From assembly GCF_024679095.1 (NCBI RefSeq), contig NW_026110850.1:941543-1005542 (forward strand): DNA of 64,000 bases, read 5' to 3'. Under the pieces are notes generated by a model. The model was not told the origin of the DNA. It searched no databases and saw only the letters and a program-made list of their open reading frames with translations. The DNA comes from Eriocheir sinensis (Eukaryota > Arthropoda > Malacostraca > Decapoda > Varunidae). Each line of letters begins with the position of its first letter. Within the stretch, counting starts at the first letter, position 1. The position numbers were made by a program, and so were the translations under genes. Positions 33,301 through 44,363 of this stretch are shown piece by piece.

Positions 33301-36300
33301 GTGCCCGGCGGTGGTGTCTGTTGTTGTGTGTGTGCCCGGCTGTGGTGTCTGTTGTGTGTGTGCCCGGCGGGGGTGTTGGTTTGTGTGTGTGCCCGGCGGT
33401 GGTGTCTGTTGTTGTGTGTGTGTGCCCGGCGGTGGTGTCTGTTGTTGTGTGTGTGCCCGGTGGTGTCTGTTGTTGTGTGGGTGTGCCCGGCGGTGGTGTC
33501 TGTTGTTGTGTGTGTGTGTGCCCGGTGGTGGTGTCTGTTGTTGTGTGTGCCCGGCGGTGGTGTCTGTTGTTGTGTGTGCCCGGCGGTGGTGTCTGTTGTT
33601 GTGTGTGCCCGGTGGTGGTGTCTGTTGTTGTGTGTGTGCGTGGCGGTGGTGTCTGTTGTTGTGTGTGTGTGCCCGGCGGTGGTGTTTGTTGTTGTGAGTG
33701 TGCGCGGCGCGGGTGTCTGTTGTTGTGTGTGCGGTGGTGTTTGTTGTTGTGTGTGTGTGCCCGGCGGTGGTGTCTGTTGTTGTGTGAATGTGCATGGCGG
33801 TGGTGTCTGTTGTTGTGTGTGTGTGCTTGGCGGTGGTGTTTGTTGTTGTGTGCGTGTGCCCGGCGGTGGTGTCTGTTGTTGTGTGTGTGTGCCCGGCGGT
33901 GGTGTCTGTTGTTGTGTGTGTGCCCGGCGGTGGTGTTTGTTGTTGTGTGTGTGTGCCCGGCGGTGGTGTTTGTTGTTGTGTGTGTGTGCTTGGCGGTGGT
34001 GTTTGTTGTTGTGTGTGTGTGCCCGGCGGTGGTGTCTGTTGTGTGTGTGTGCTCGGCGGTGGTGTTTGTTGTTGTGTGTGTGTGCCCGGCGGTGGTGTCT
34101 GTTGTGTGTGTGTTCCCGGCAGTGGTGTCTGTTGTTGTGTGTGTGCTTTGCTGTGATGTCTGTTGTACTGTGTGTGTGCCCGGCGGTGGTGTTTGTTGTT
34201 GTGTGTTTGTGCCCGGCGGTGGTGTCTGTTGTTGTGTGTGTGGGCCCGGCGGTGGTGTTTGTTGTTGTGTGTGTGTGCCCGGCGGTGGTGTCTGTTGTTG
34301 TGTGTGTGTGCCCGGTGGTGGTGTTTGTTGTTGTGTGTGCGTGGCGGTGGTGTCTGTTGTTGTGTGTGTGTGCCCGGCGGTGGTGTTTGTTGTTGTGTGT
34401 GTGTGCCCGGCGGTGGTGTCTGTTGTTGTGTGTGTGTCCTTGGCGGTGGTGTCTGTTGTTGTGTGTGTGCCCGGTGGTGGTGTTTGTTGTGTGTGTGCCT
34501 GGCGGTGGTGTCTGTTGTTGTGTGTGTGCCCGGCGGTGGTGTTTGTTGTTGTGTGTGTGCCTGGCGGTGTTTGTTGTAGTGTGTGTGTGCCCGGCGGTGG
34601 TGTTTGTTGTTGTGTGTGTGCCCGGCGGTGGTGTTTGTTGTGTGTGTGTGCCTGGCGGTGGTGTCTGTTGTTGTGTGTGTGCCTGGCGGTGGTGTCTGTT
34701 GTTGTGTGTGTGCCCGGCGGTGGTGTTTGTTGTGTGTGTGCCCGGCGGTGGTGTCTGTTGTTGTGTGTGTGCCTGGCGGTGGTGTTTGTTGTTGTGTGTG
34801 CCCGGCGGTGGTGTTTGTTGTTGTGTGTGTGCCCGGCGGTGGTGTCTGTTGTTGTGTGTGTGCCCGGCGGTGGTGTCTGTTGTTGTGTGTGTGCCCGGCG
34901 GTGGTGTTTGTTGTGTGTGTGTGTGCCTGGCGGTGTTTGTTGTTGTGAGTGTGCCCGGCGGTGGTGTCTGTTGTTCTGTGTGTGTGCACGGCGGTGGTGT
35001 CTGTTGTTGTGTGTGTTCTCGGCGGTGGTGTCTGTTGTTCTGTGTGTGCCTGGCGGTGGTGTCTGTTGTTCTGTGTGTGTGCCGGCGGTGGTGTCTGTTG
35101 TTCTGTGTGTGCCCGGTGGTGGTGTCTGTTGTTCTGTGTGTGTGTACGGCGGTGGTGTCTGTTGTTCTGTGTGTGTTCGGCGGTGGTGTCTGTTGTTCTG
35201 TGTGTTCCCGGCGGTGGTGTCTGTTGTTCTGTGTGTGTGTTCGGCGGTGGTGTCTGTTGTTCTGTGTGTTCCCGGCGGTGGTGTCTGTTGTTGTGTGTGT
35301 GTGTCCTGCGGTGGTGTCTGTTGTGGGTGTGTGCTTTGCGGTGGTGTATGTTGTTGTGTGTGTGGCCGGCGGTGGTGTGTGTTGTTGTGTGTTTGCCCGG
35401 CGGTGGTGTCTGTTGTTGTGTGTGTGGCCGGCGGTGGTGTCTGTTGTTGTGTGTGTGCCCGGCGGTGGTGTCTGTTGTTGTGTGTGTGCCCGGTGGTGGT
35501 GTCTGTTGTAGTGTGTGTGCCCGGCGGTGGTGTCTGTTGTTGTGTGTGTGTGCCAGGCGGGGGTGTCTGTTGTTGTGTGTGTGCTCGGCGGTGGTGTCTG
35601 TTTGTGTGTGCTTGGCGGTGGTGTCTGTTGTGTGTGCCCGTTAGTGGTGTCTGTTGTTGTGTGTGTGCCTGGCGGTGGTGTCTGTTGTTGTGTGTGTGTG
35701 ACCGGCGGTGGTGTCTGGTGGTGTGTGTGTGCCCGGCGGTGGTGTCTGTTGTAGTGTGTGTGCCCGGCGGTGGTGTCTGTTGTTGTGTGTGTGCCCGGCT
35801 GTGGTGTTTGTTGTGTGTGTGTGTACCTGGCGGTGGTGTCTGTTATTGTGTGTGTGCCCGGCGGTGGTGTTTGTTGTTGTGTGTGTGCCCGGCGGTGGTG
35901 TATGTTGTTGTGTGTGTGTGTGCCTGGCTGTAGTGTGTGTTTTTGTGTGTGTGTGCCCGGCGGTGTCTGTTGTGTGTGTGTGCCCGGCGGTGGTGTCTGT
36001 TGTGTGTGTGCCCGGCGGTGGTGTCTGTTGTTGTGTGTGTGCCTGGCGGTGGTGTCTGTTGTTGTGTGTGTGCCCGTTGGCGGTGTCTGTTGTTGTGTGT
36101 GTGCCCGGCGGTGGTGTCTGTTGTTGTGTGTGTGCCTGGCGGTGGTGTTTGTTGTGTGTGTGTGCCTGGTGGTGTCTGTTGTTGTGTGCGTGTGTGCGGC
36201 GGTGGTGTGTGTTGTTGTGTGTGTGCCCGGCGGTGGTGTCTGTTATTGTGTGTGTGTGCCCGGCGGTGGTGTCTGTTGTTGTGTGTGTGCCTGGCGGTGG

Positions 36301-39300
36301 TGTTTGTTGTGTGTGTGTGCCTGGCGGTGGTGTCTGTTGTTGTGTGTGCCTGGCGGTGGTGTCTGTTGTTGTGTGTGTGCCTGGCGGTGGTGTTTGTTGT
36401 TGTGTGTGTGCCCGGCGGTGGTGTCTGTTGTTGTGTGTGTGCCTGGCGGTGGTGTCTGTTGTGTGTGTGTGCCCGGCGGTGGTGTTTGTTGTTGTGTGTG
36501 CCCGGCGGTGGTGTCTGTTGTTGTGTGTGTGCTGGCGGTGGTGTCTGTTGTGTGTGTGCCCGGCGGTGGTGTTTGTTGTTGTGTGTGTGCCCGGCGGTGG
36601 TGTCTGTTGTTGTGTGTGCCTGGCGGTGGTGTCTGTTGTTGTGTGTGTGCCCGGCGGTGGTGTTTGTATTTGTGTGCGTGTGCTCGGCGGTGGTGTTTGT
36701 TGTGTGTGTGCCTGGCGGTGGTGTCTGTTGTTGTGTGTGTGCCCGGCGGTGGTGTCTGTTGTTGTGTGTGTGCTTGGCGGTGGTGTTTGTTGTTGTGTGT
36801 GTGCCTGGCGGTGGTGTGTGTTGTGTGTGTGTGCCCGGCGGTGGTGTCTGTTGTTGTGTGTGTGCCCGGCGGTGGTGTTTGTTGTTGTTTGTGTGTGCCC
36901 GGCGGTGGTGTCTGTTGTTGTGTGTGTGCCCGGCGGTGGTGTCTGTTGTTGTGTATGTGTGCTTGGCGGTGGTGTCTGGAGTTGTGTGTTTGCCCGGCGG
37001 TGGTGTTTGTTGTTGTGTGTGCCCGGCGGTGGTGTCTGTTGTTGTGTGTGTGCCCGGCGGTGGTGTCTGTTGTTGTGTGTGTGCCTGGCGGTGGTGTTTG
37101 TTGTTGTGTGTGTGTGCCCGGCGGTGGTGTCTGTTGTTGTGTGTGTGCCCGGTGGTGGTGTTTGTTGTTGTGTGTGTGCCCGGCGGTGGTGTCTGTTGTT
37201 GTGTGTGTGTGCGTGGCGGTGGTGTGTGTTGTTGTGTGTGTGCCCGGCGGTGGTGTTTGTTGTGTGTGTGCCCGGCGGTGGTGTCTGTTGTTGTGTGTGG
37301 GCCCGGTGGTGGTGTCTGTTGTTGTGTGTGTGTGCCCGGCGGTGGTGTATGTTTTTGTGTGTGAGCGTGGCGGGGGTGTCTGTTGTTGTGTGTGTGTGCT
37401 GGCGGTGGTGTCTGTTGTTGTTGTGTGTGTGTGCCCGGCGGTGGTGTATGTTGTAGTGTGTGTGCCCGGCGGTGGTGTCTTTTGGTGTGTGTGCCCGGCG
37501 GTGGTGTCTGTTGTTGTGAGTGTGTGCCCGGCGGTGGTGTTTGTTGTTGTGTGTGTGTTCCTGGCGGTGGTGTTTGTTGTTGTGTGTGTGTCCGGCGGTG
37601 GTGTCTGTTGTTGTGTGTGCCCGGCGGTGGTGTCTGTTGTTGTGTGTTAGTTCTCGGCGGTGGTGTCTGGGGTTCCGTGCGTGGTCCTGGCGGTGGTGTC
37701 TGGGGTTCTGTGTGTGTGCCCGGCGGTGGTGTCTGTTGTTCTGTGTGTGTGCCCGGCGGTGGTGTCTGTTGTTGTGTGTGTGTTCGGCGGTGGTGTCTGT
37801 TGTTCTGTGTGTACCCGGTGGTAGTGTCTGTTGTTGTGTGTGTTCCCGGCGGTGGTATCTGTTGTTCTGTGTGTGTGTTCGGCGGTGGTGTCTGTTGTTC
37901 TGTGTGTGTTCCCGGCGGTGCTGTCTGTTGTGTGTGTGTGTGTGCCCGGCGGTGGTGTCTGTTGTAGTGTGTGCTCGGCGGTGGTGTCTGTTGTTGTGTG
38001 TGTGTGCCCGGCGGTCGTGTGTGTGTGTGTGTGTGCCCGGCGGTGGTGTCTGTTGTTGTGTGTGCCTGGCGGTGGTGTTTGTTGTGTGTGTGCCCGGCGG
38101 TGGTGTCTGTTGTTGTGTGTGTGCCCGGCGGTGGTGTCTTTGTTGTGTGTGTGTTCGGCGGTGGTGTTTGTTGTTGTGTGTGTGTGCCCGGCGGTGGTGT
38201 CTGTTGTTCTGTGTGTGGCGGTGGTGTCTGTTGTGTGTGTGTGCCCGGCGGTGGTGTCTGTTGTTGTGTGTGCCAGGCGGTGGTGTTGTTTGTTGTGTGT
38301 GTGTGCTTGGCGGTGGTGTTTGTTGTTGTGTGTGTGCCCGGCGGTGGTGTCTGTTGTGTGTGCCCGGCGGTGGTGTCTGTTGTTGTGGGTGTTTGCCCGG
38401 CGGTGGTGTCTGTTGTTGTGTGTGTGTGCCCGGCGGTGGTGTCTGTAGATGTGGGTGTTTGCCCGGCGGTGGTGTCTGTAGTTGTGTGTGTGCTCGGCGG
38501 TGGTGTTTGTTGTTGTGTGTGTGTGCCTGGCGGTGGTGTCTGTTGTTGTGTGTGTGTGCCCGGCGGTGGTGTCTGTTGTTCTGTGTGTGTGCCCTGCGGT
38601 GGTGTCTGTTGTTCTGTGTGTTACCGGCGGTGGTGTCTGTTGTTCTGTGTGTGTTCCCGGCGGTGGTGTCTGTTGTTCTGTGTGTGTGTTCGGCGGTGGT
38701 GTCTGTTGTTGTGTGTGTGTTCCCGGCGGTGGTGTCTGTATTTGTTTGTGTGTGCCCGGCGGTGGTGTCTGTTGTTGTGTGTTTGTGCCCGGCGGTGGTG
38801 TCTGTCGTTGTTTGTGTGTGCTTGGCGTTGGTGTCTGTTGATGTGTGTCTGTGCTTAGCGGTGGTGTCTGTTATTGTGTTTGTGTTTCCGTTAGTGGTGT
38901 CAGTCATTTTGTGGGCCTGCCCGGCGGTGGTGTCTGTTGCTGTGTGTGTTTGCCCAGCGGTGGTGTCTGTTGTTGTGTGTGTGCCCGGCGATGGTGTCTG
39001 TTGTTGTGTGTGTGTGCCCGGCGGTGGTGTCTGTTGTTGTGTGTGTGTGTCCGGCGGTGGTGTTTGTTGTTGTGTGTGTGTGCCCGGCGGTGGTGTCTGT
39101 TGTTGTGTGTGTGTGCCCGGCGGTGGTGTCTGTTGTTGTGTGTGTGCCCGGCGGTGGTGTCTGTTGTTGTGTGTGTGTGCATGGCAGTGGTGTTTGTTGT
39201 TGTGTGTGTACCCGGCGGTGGTGTCTGTTGTTGTGTGTGTGTGCCCGGAGGTGGTTTGTGTTGTTGTGTGTGCCCGGCGGGGGGGTCTGTCGGTTTTTGT

Positions 39301-42300
39301 GTGTGTGCCCGGCGGTGGTGTCTGTTATTGTGTGTGTGCCAGGCGGTGGTGTCTGTTGTTGTGTGTGTGTGCCCGGCGGTGGTGTCTGTTGTTGTGTGTG
39401 TGTGCCCGGCGGTGGTGTTTGTTGTTGTGTGTGTGTGCCCGGCGGTGGTGTCTGTTGTTGTGTGTGTGCCGGCGGTGGTGTCTGTTGTTGTGTGCGTGTG
39501 CCCGGCGGTGGTGTTTGTTGTTGTGTGTGTTCCCGGCGGTGGTGTTTGTTGTTGTGTGTGTGTACCCGGCGGTGGTGTCTGTTGTTCTGTGTGTGTACCC
39601 GGCGGTGGTGTCTGTTGTTCTGTGTGTATTATCGGCGGTGGTGTCTGTTGTTCTGTGTGTGCCTGGCGGTGGTGTCTGTTGTTCTGTGTGTACCCGGCGG
39701 TGGTGTCTGTTGTTCTATGTGTTCCCGGCGGTGGTGTCTTTTGTTCTGTGTGTGTGTTCGGCGGTGGTGTCTGTTGTTCTGTGTGTACCCGGCGGTGGTG
39801 TCTGTAATGTTTGTGTGTGCCCGGCGGTGGTGTCTGTTGTTCTGTGTGTGTGTTCGGCGGTGGTGTCTGTTGTTCTGTGTGTGTGCCCGGCGGTGGTGTT
39901 TGTCATGTGTGTGTGCCCGGCGGTTGTGTCTGTTGTGTGCGTGTGCCCGGCGGTGGTATTTGTTGTGTGCCTGTGCCCGGCGGTGGTGTTTATTTTATGT
40001 GCGTGTGCCCGGCGGTGGTGATTGTTGTTGTGTGTGTGCCTCGCGGTGGTGTTTTGTTGTTGTGTGTGCCCGGCGGTGGTGTTTGTTGATGTGTGTGTTC
40101 CCGGCGGTGGTGTCTGTGGTTGGTTGTGTTTGCCGGGCGGTGGTGGTTGTTTTTGTGTGTGTTCGGCGGTGGTGTTTTTTGTTGTGTGTGTGTACCCGGC
40201 GGTGGTGTCTGTTGTTCTGTGTGTGAACCCGACAGTGGTGTCTGTTGTGTGTGTGTACCCGGCGGTGGTGTCTGTTGTTCTGTATGTGTGCTCGGCGGTG
40301 GTGTTTGTTGTTGTGTGTGTGTGCCTGGCGGTGGTGTTTGTTGTTGTGTACGTGTGCCCGGCGGTGGTGTTTGTTGTTTGTGTGTACCCGGCGGTGGTGT
40401 CTGTTGTTCTGTGTGTTTTCCCGGCGGTGGTGTCTGTTGTTCTGTGTGTGTGCCCGACGGTGGTGTCTGTTGTTCTGTGTGTGTACCCGGCGGTTCTGTC
40501 TGTTGTTCTGTGTGTGTTCCCGGCGGTGGTGTCTGTTGTTCTGTGTGTGTTCGGCGGTGGTGTCTGTTGTTGTGTGTGTGTTCCCGGCGGTGGTGTCTGT
40601 CATGTGTGTGTGCCCGGCGGTAGTGTCTGTTGTTGTGTGAGTGTGCCCGGCGGTGGTGTGAGATGTTTTGTGAGTGTGCCTGGCGGTGGTGTTTGTTTTT
40701 TGTGCGTGTGCCCGTCGGTGGTGATTGTTGTTGTGTGTGTGTGCCCCGCGGTGGTGTTTCTTGTTGTGTACATGTGCCCGGCGGTGGTGTTTGTTGTTGT
40801 GTGTGTGCCCAGCGGTGGTGTTTGTTGTTGTGTGTGTGTACCCGGCGGTGGTGTCTGTTGTTCTGTGTGTGTACCCGGCGGTGGTGTCTGTTGTTCTGTG
40901 TGTGTGCTCGGCGGTGGTGTCTGTTGTTCTGTGTGTACCCGGCGGTGGTGTCTGTTGTTCTGTGTGTGTTCCCGGCGGTGGTGTCTGTTGTTCTGTGTGT
41001 GCCCGGCGGTGGTGTCTGTTGTTCTGTGTGTACCCGGCGGTAGTGTCTGTTGTTCTGTGTGTGTTCCCGGCGGTGTTGTCTGTTGTTCTGTGTGTGTGTT
41101 CGGCGGTGGTGTCTGTTGTTCTGTGTGTTTTCCCGGCGGTGGTGTCTGTTGTTCTGTGTGTGTGCCCGGCGGTGGTGTCTGTTGTTCTGTGTGTGTACCC
41201 GGCGGTGGTGTCTGTTGTTCTGTGTGTGTTCCCGGCGGTGGTGTCTGTTGTTCTGTGTGTGTTCGGCGGTGGTGTCTGTTGTTGTGTGTGTGTTCCCGGC
41301 GGTGGTGTCTGTCATGTGTGTGTGTGCCCGGCGGTGGTGTCTGTTGTTGTGTGTGTGCTCGGCGGTGGTGTCTGTTGTTGTGGGTGTGCCCGGCGGTGGT
41401 GTTTGTTTTTGTGTGCGTGTGCCCGGCGGTGGTGATTGTTGTTGTGTGTGTGTGCCCCGCGGTGGTGTTTGTTGTTGTGTACATGTGCCCGGCGGTGGTG
41501 TTTGTTGTTGTGTGTGTTAGCCCAGCGGTGGTGTTTGTTGTTGAGTGTGTGTACCCGGCAGTGGTGTCTGTTGTGTGTGTGTACCCGGCGGTGGTGTCTG
41601 TTGTTCTGTATGTGTGCTCGGCGGTGGTGTCTGTTGTTCTGTGTGTGTGCCCGGCGGTGGTGTCTGTTGTTCTGTGTGTGTTCCCGGCGGTGGTGTCTGT
41701 TGTTCTGTGTGTGTGCCCGGCGGTGGTGTATGTTGTTCTGTGTGAGTACCCAACGGTGGTGTCTGTTTGTCTGTTGTTCTGTGTGTGTACACAGCGGTGG
41801 TGTCTGTTGTTTTGTGTGTGTTCCCGGCGGTTGTGTCTGTTGTTCTGTGTGTGTTCCCGGCGGTGGTGTCTGTCATGTGTGTGTGTGCCCGGCGGTGGTG
41901 TCTGTTGTTGTGGGTGTTTGCCCGGCGGTGGTGTCTGTTGTTGTGTGTGTGTGGCCGGCGGTGGTGTCTGTCGTTGTGGGTGTTTGCCCGGCGGTGGTGT
42001 CTGTTGTTGTGTGTGTGTGGCCGGCGTAGATGTCTGTCGTTGTGGGTGTTTGCCCGGCGTAGGTGTCTGTCGTTGTGGGTGTTTGCCCGGTGGTTGTGTC
42101 TGTTGTTGTGTGAGTGTACCCGGCGGTGGTGGCTGTTGTTGTGCGTTTGTGCCCTGCGGTGGTGTCTGTCGTTGTGTGTGTGTGCTCGGCGTTGGTGTCT
42201 GTTGATGTGTGTCTGTGCTTAGCGGTGGTGTCTGTTGTTGTGTGTGTGTGCCCGTTAGTGGTGTCTGTTTGTGTGTGTGTGCCCGGCGGTGGTCTGTTGT

Positions 42301-44362
42301 TGTGTGTGTGCCCGGCGGTGGTGTCTGTTGTTGTGTGTGTGACCGCCGGTGGTGTCTGTTGTTGTGTGTGTGTGCCTGGCGGTGGTGTCTGTGTGTGTGT
42401 GGTGTTGTTGTGTGTGCCCGGCGGTGGTGTCTGTTGTTGTGTGTGTGCCTGGCGGTGGTGTCTGTTGTTGTGTGTGTGCCCGGCGGTGGTGTCTGTTGTG
42501 TGTGTGTGCCCGGCGGTGGTGTCTGTGTGTGTGCCCGGGGGTTGTGTCTGTTGTTGTGTGTGTGTGCCCGGCGGTGGTGTCTGTTGTTGTGTGTGTGCCG
42601 TTGGTGGTGTCTGTTGTTGTGTGTGTGCCCGGCGGTGGTGTCTGTTGTTGTGTGTGCCCGGCAGTGGTGTCTGTTGGTGTGTGTGTGTACCCGGCGGTGG
42701 TTTGTGTTGTTGTGTGTGCCCGGCGGTGGTGTTTGTTGTGTGTGTGTGCCTGGCGGTGGTGTCTGTTGGTGTGTGTGTGCCCGGCGGTGGTGTCTGTTGT
42801 TGTGTGTGTGTGCCCGGCGGTGGTGTTTGTTGTTGTGTGTGTGAGCCCGGCGGTGGTGTCTGTTGTTATGTGTGTGTGCCCGGCGGTGGTGTCTGTTGTT
42901 GTGTGTGTGCCCGGCGGTGGTGTCTGTTGTTGTGTGTGTGTACCCGGCGGTGTTTTTTGTTTTTGTGCGTGTGCCCGGCGGTGGTGTCTGTTGTTGTGTG
43001 TGTGTGCCTGGCGGTGGTGTCTGTTGTTGTGTGATTTTGTGCTTGGCGGTGGTGTCTGTTGTTGTGTGTGTGTGCCTTGCGGTGGTGTTTGTTGTGTGTG
43101 TGCTTGGCGGTGGTGTCTGTTGCTGTGTGTGTGCCCGGCGGTGGTGTGTGTTGTTGTGTGTGTGCTCGGCGGTGGTGTTTGTTGTTGTGTGTGTGCCTGG
43201 CGGTGGTGTCTGTTGTTGTGTGCGTGTGCCCGGCGGTAGTGTCTGTTGTTGTGTGTGTGCTTGGCGGTGGTGTTTGTTGTTGTGTGTGTGTGCCCGGCGG
43301 TGGTGTTTGTTGTTGTGTGTTTGTGCCCGGCGGTGGTGTCTGTTGTTGTGTGTTTGTGCCCGGCGGTGGTGTTTGTTGTTGTGTGTGTGTGCCCGGCGGT
43401 GGTGTCTGTTGTTGTGTGTGTGCGGGGCGGTGGTGTCTGGTGTTGTGTGTTTGGGCGGGGCGGTGTCTGTTGTTGTGTGTGTGTGCCCGGCGGTGGTGTT
43501 TGTTGTTGTGTGTGTGTGCCCAGCGGTGGTGTCTGTTGTTGTGTGTCTGTGCCCGGCGGTGGTGTCTGTTGTTGTGTGTGTGCCCGGCGGTGGTGTCTGT
43601 TGTTTTGTGTTTGTGCCCAGCGGTGGTGTCTGTTGTTGTGTGTTTGTGCCCGGCGGTGGTGTTTGTTGTTGTGTGTGTGTGCCCGGCGGTGGTGTTTGTT
43701 GTTGTGTGTGTGCTCCCGGCGGTGGTGTTTGTTGTTGTGTGTGTGCCCGGCGGTGGTGTTTGTTGTTGTGTGTGTTCCCTGCGGTGGTGTCTGTTGTTGT
43801 GTGTGTGTGCCTGGTGGTGATGTCTGTTGTTGTGTGTGTGTGTGCCCGGCGGTGGTGTTTGTTGTTGTGTGTGTGTGCCCGGCGGTGGTGTTTGTTTTTG
43901 TGTGTGTGTGCTTGGCGGTGGTGTTTGTTGTTGTGTGTGTGTGTGCCCGGCGGTGGTGTTTGTTGTTGTGTGTGTGTGCCCGGCGGTGGTGTTTGTTGTT
44001 GTGTGCGTGTGCCCGGCGGTGGTGTTTGTTGTGTGTGTGTGCCCGGCGGTGGTGTCTGTTGTTGTGTGTGCGTGTGCCCGGCGGTGGTGTCTGTTGTTGT
44101 GTGTGTGTGCTTGGCGGTGGTGTTTGTTGTTGTGTGTGTTCCCGGCGGTGGTGTTTGTTGTTGTGTGTGTGTGCTTGGCGGTGGTGTTTGTTGTTGTGTG
44201 TGTGCTCCCGGCGGTGGTGTTTGTTGTTGTGTGTGTGTGCCCGGCGGTAGTGTTTGTTTTTGTGTGTGCCCGGCGGTGGTGTTTGTTGTTGTGTGTGTGT
44301 ACCCGGCGGTGGTGTTTGTTGTTGTGTGTGTGTGCCCGGCGGTGGTGTCTGTCGTTGTTTGG
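15336..44362. repeat. 29-kb G/T-rich minisatellite (31-35-bp unit, about 900 copies)
   Basis: The unit is GCCCGGCGGTGGTGTCTGTT, then GTT, then a (GT)n tail of variable length that sets the unit at about 29-35 bp. The plus strand almost lacks A over 29 kb. No frame of the unit contains a stop on either strand. The plus strand therefore reads VPGGGVCCCVC, CARRWCLLLCV or CPAVVSVVVCV, and the minus strand Pro/Thr/His/Gln-rich repeats, in frames of up to 2,536 codons. Frame changes follow unit-length changes. Recurrent sub-variants (CTGTTGTTCTGTGTG, GCTTGGCGG, GTACCCGGCGG) form clusters and duplicated blocks. No transposon interrupts the array. These frames should not be annotated as genes. Confidence 0.97.
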
Positions 44363-44363
44363 G

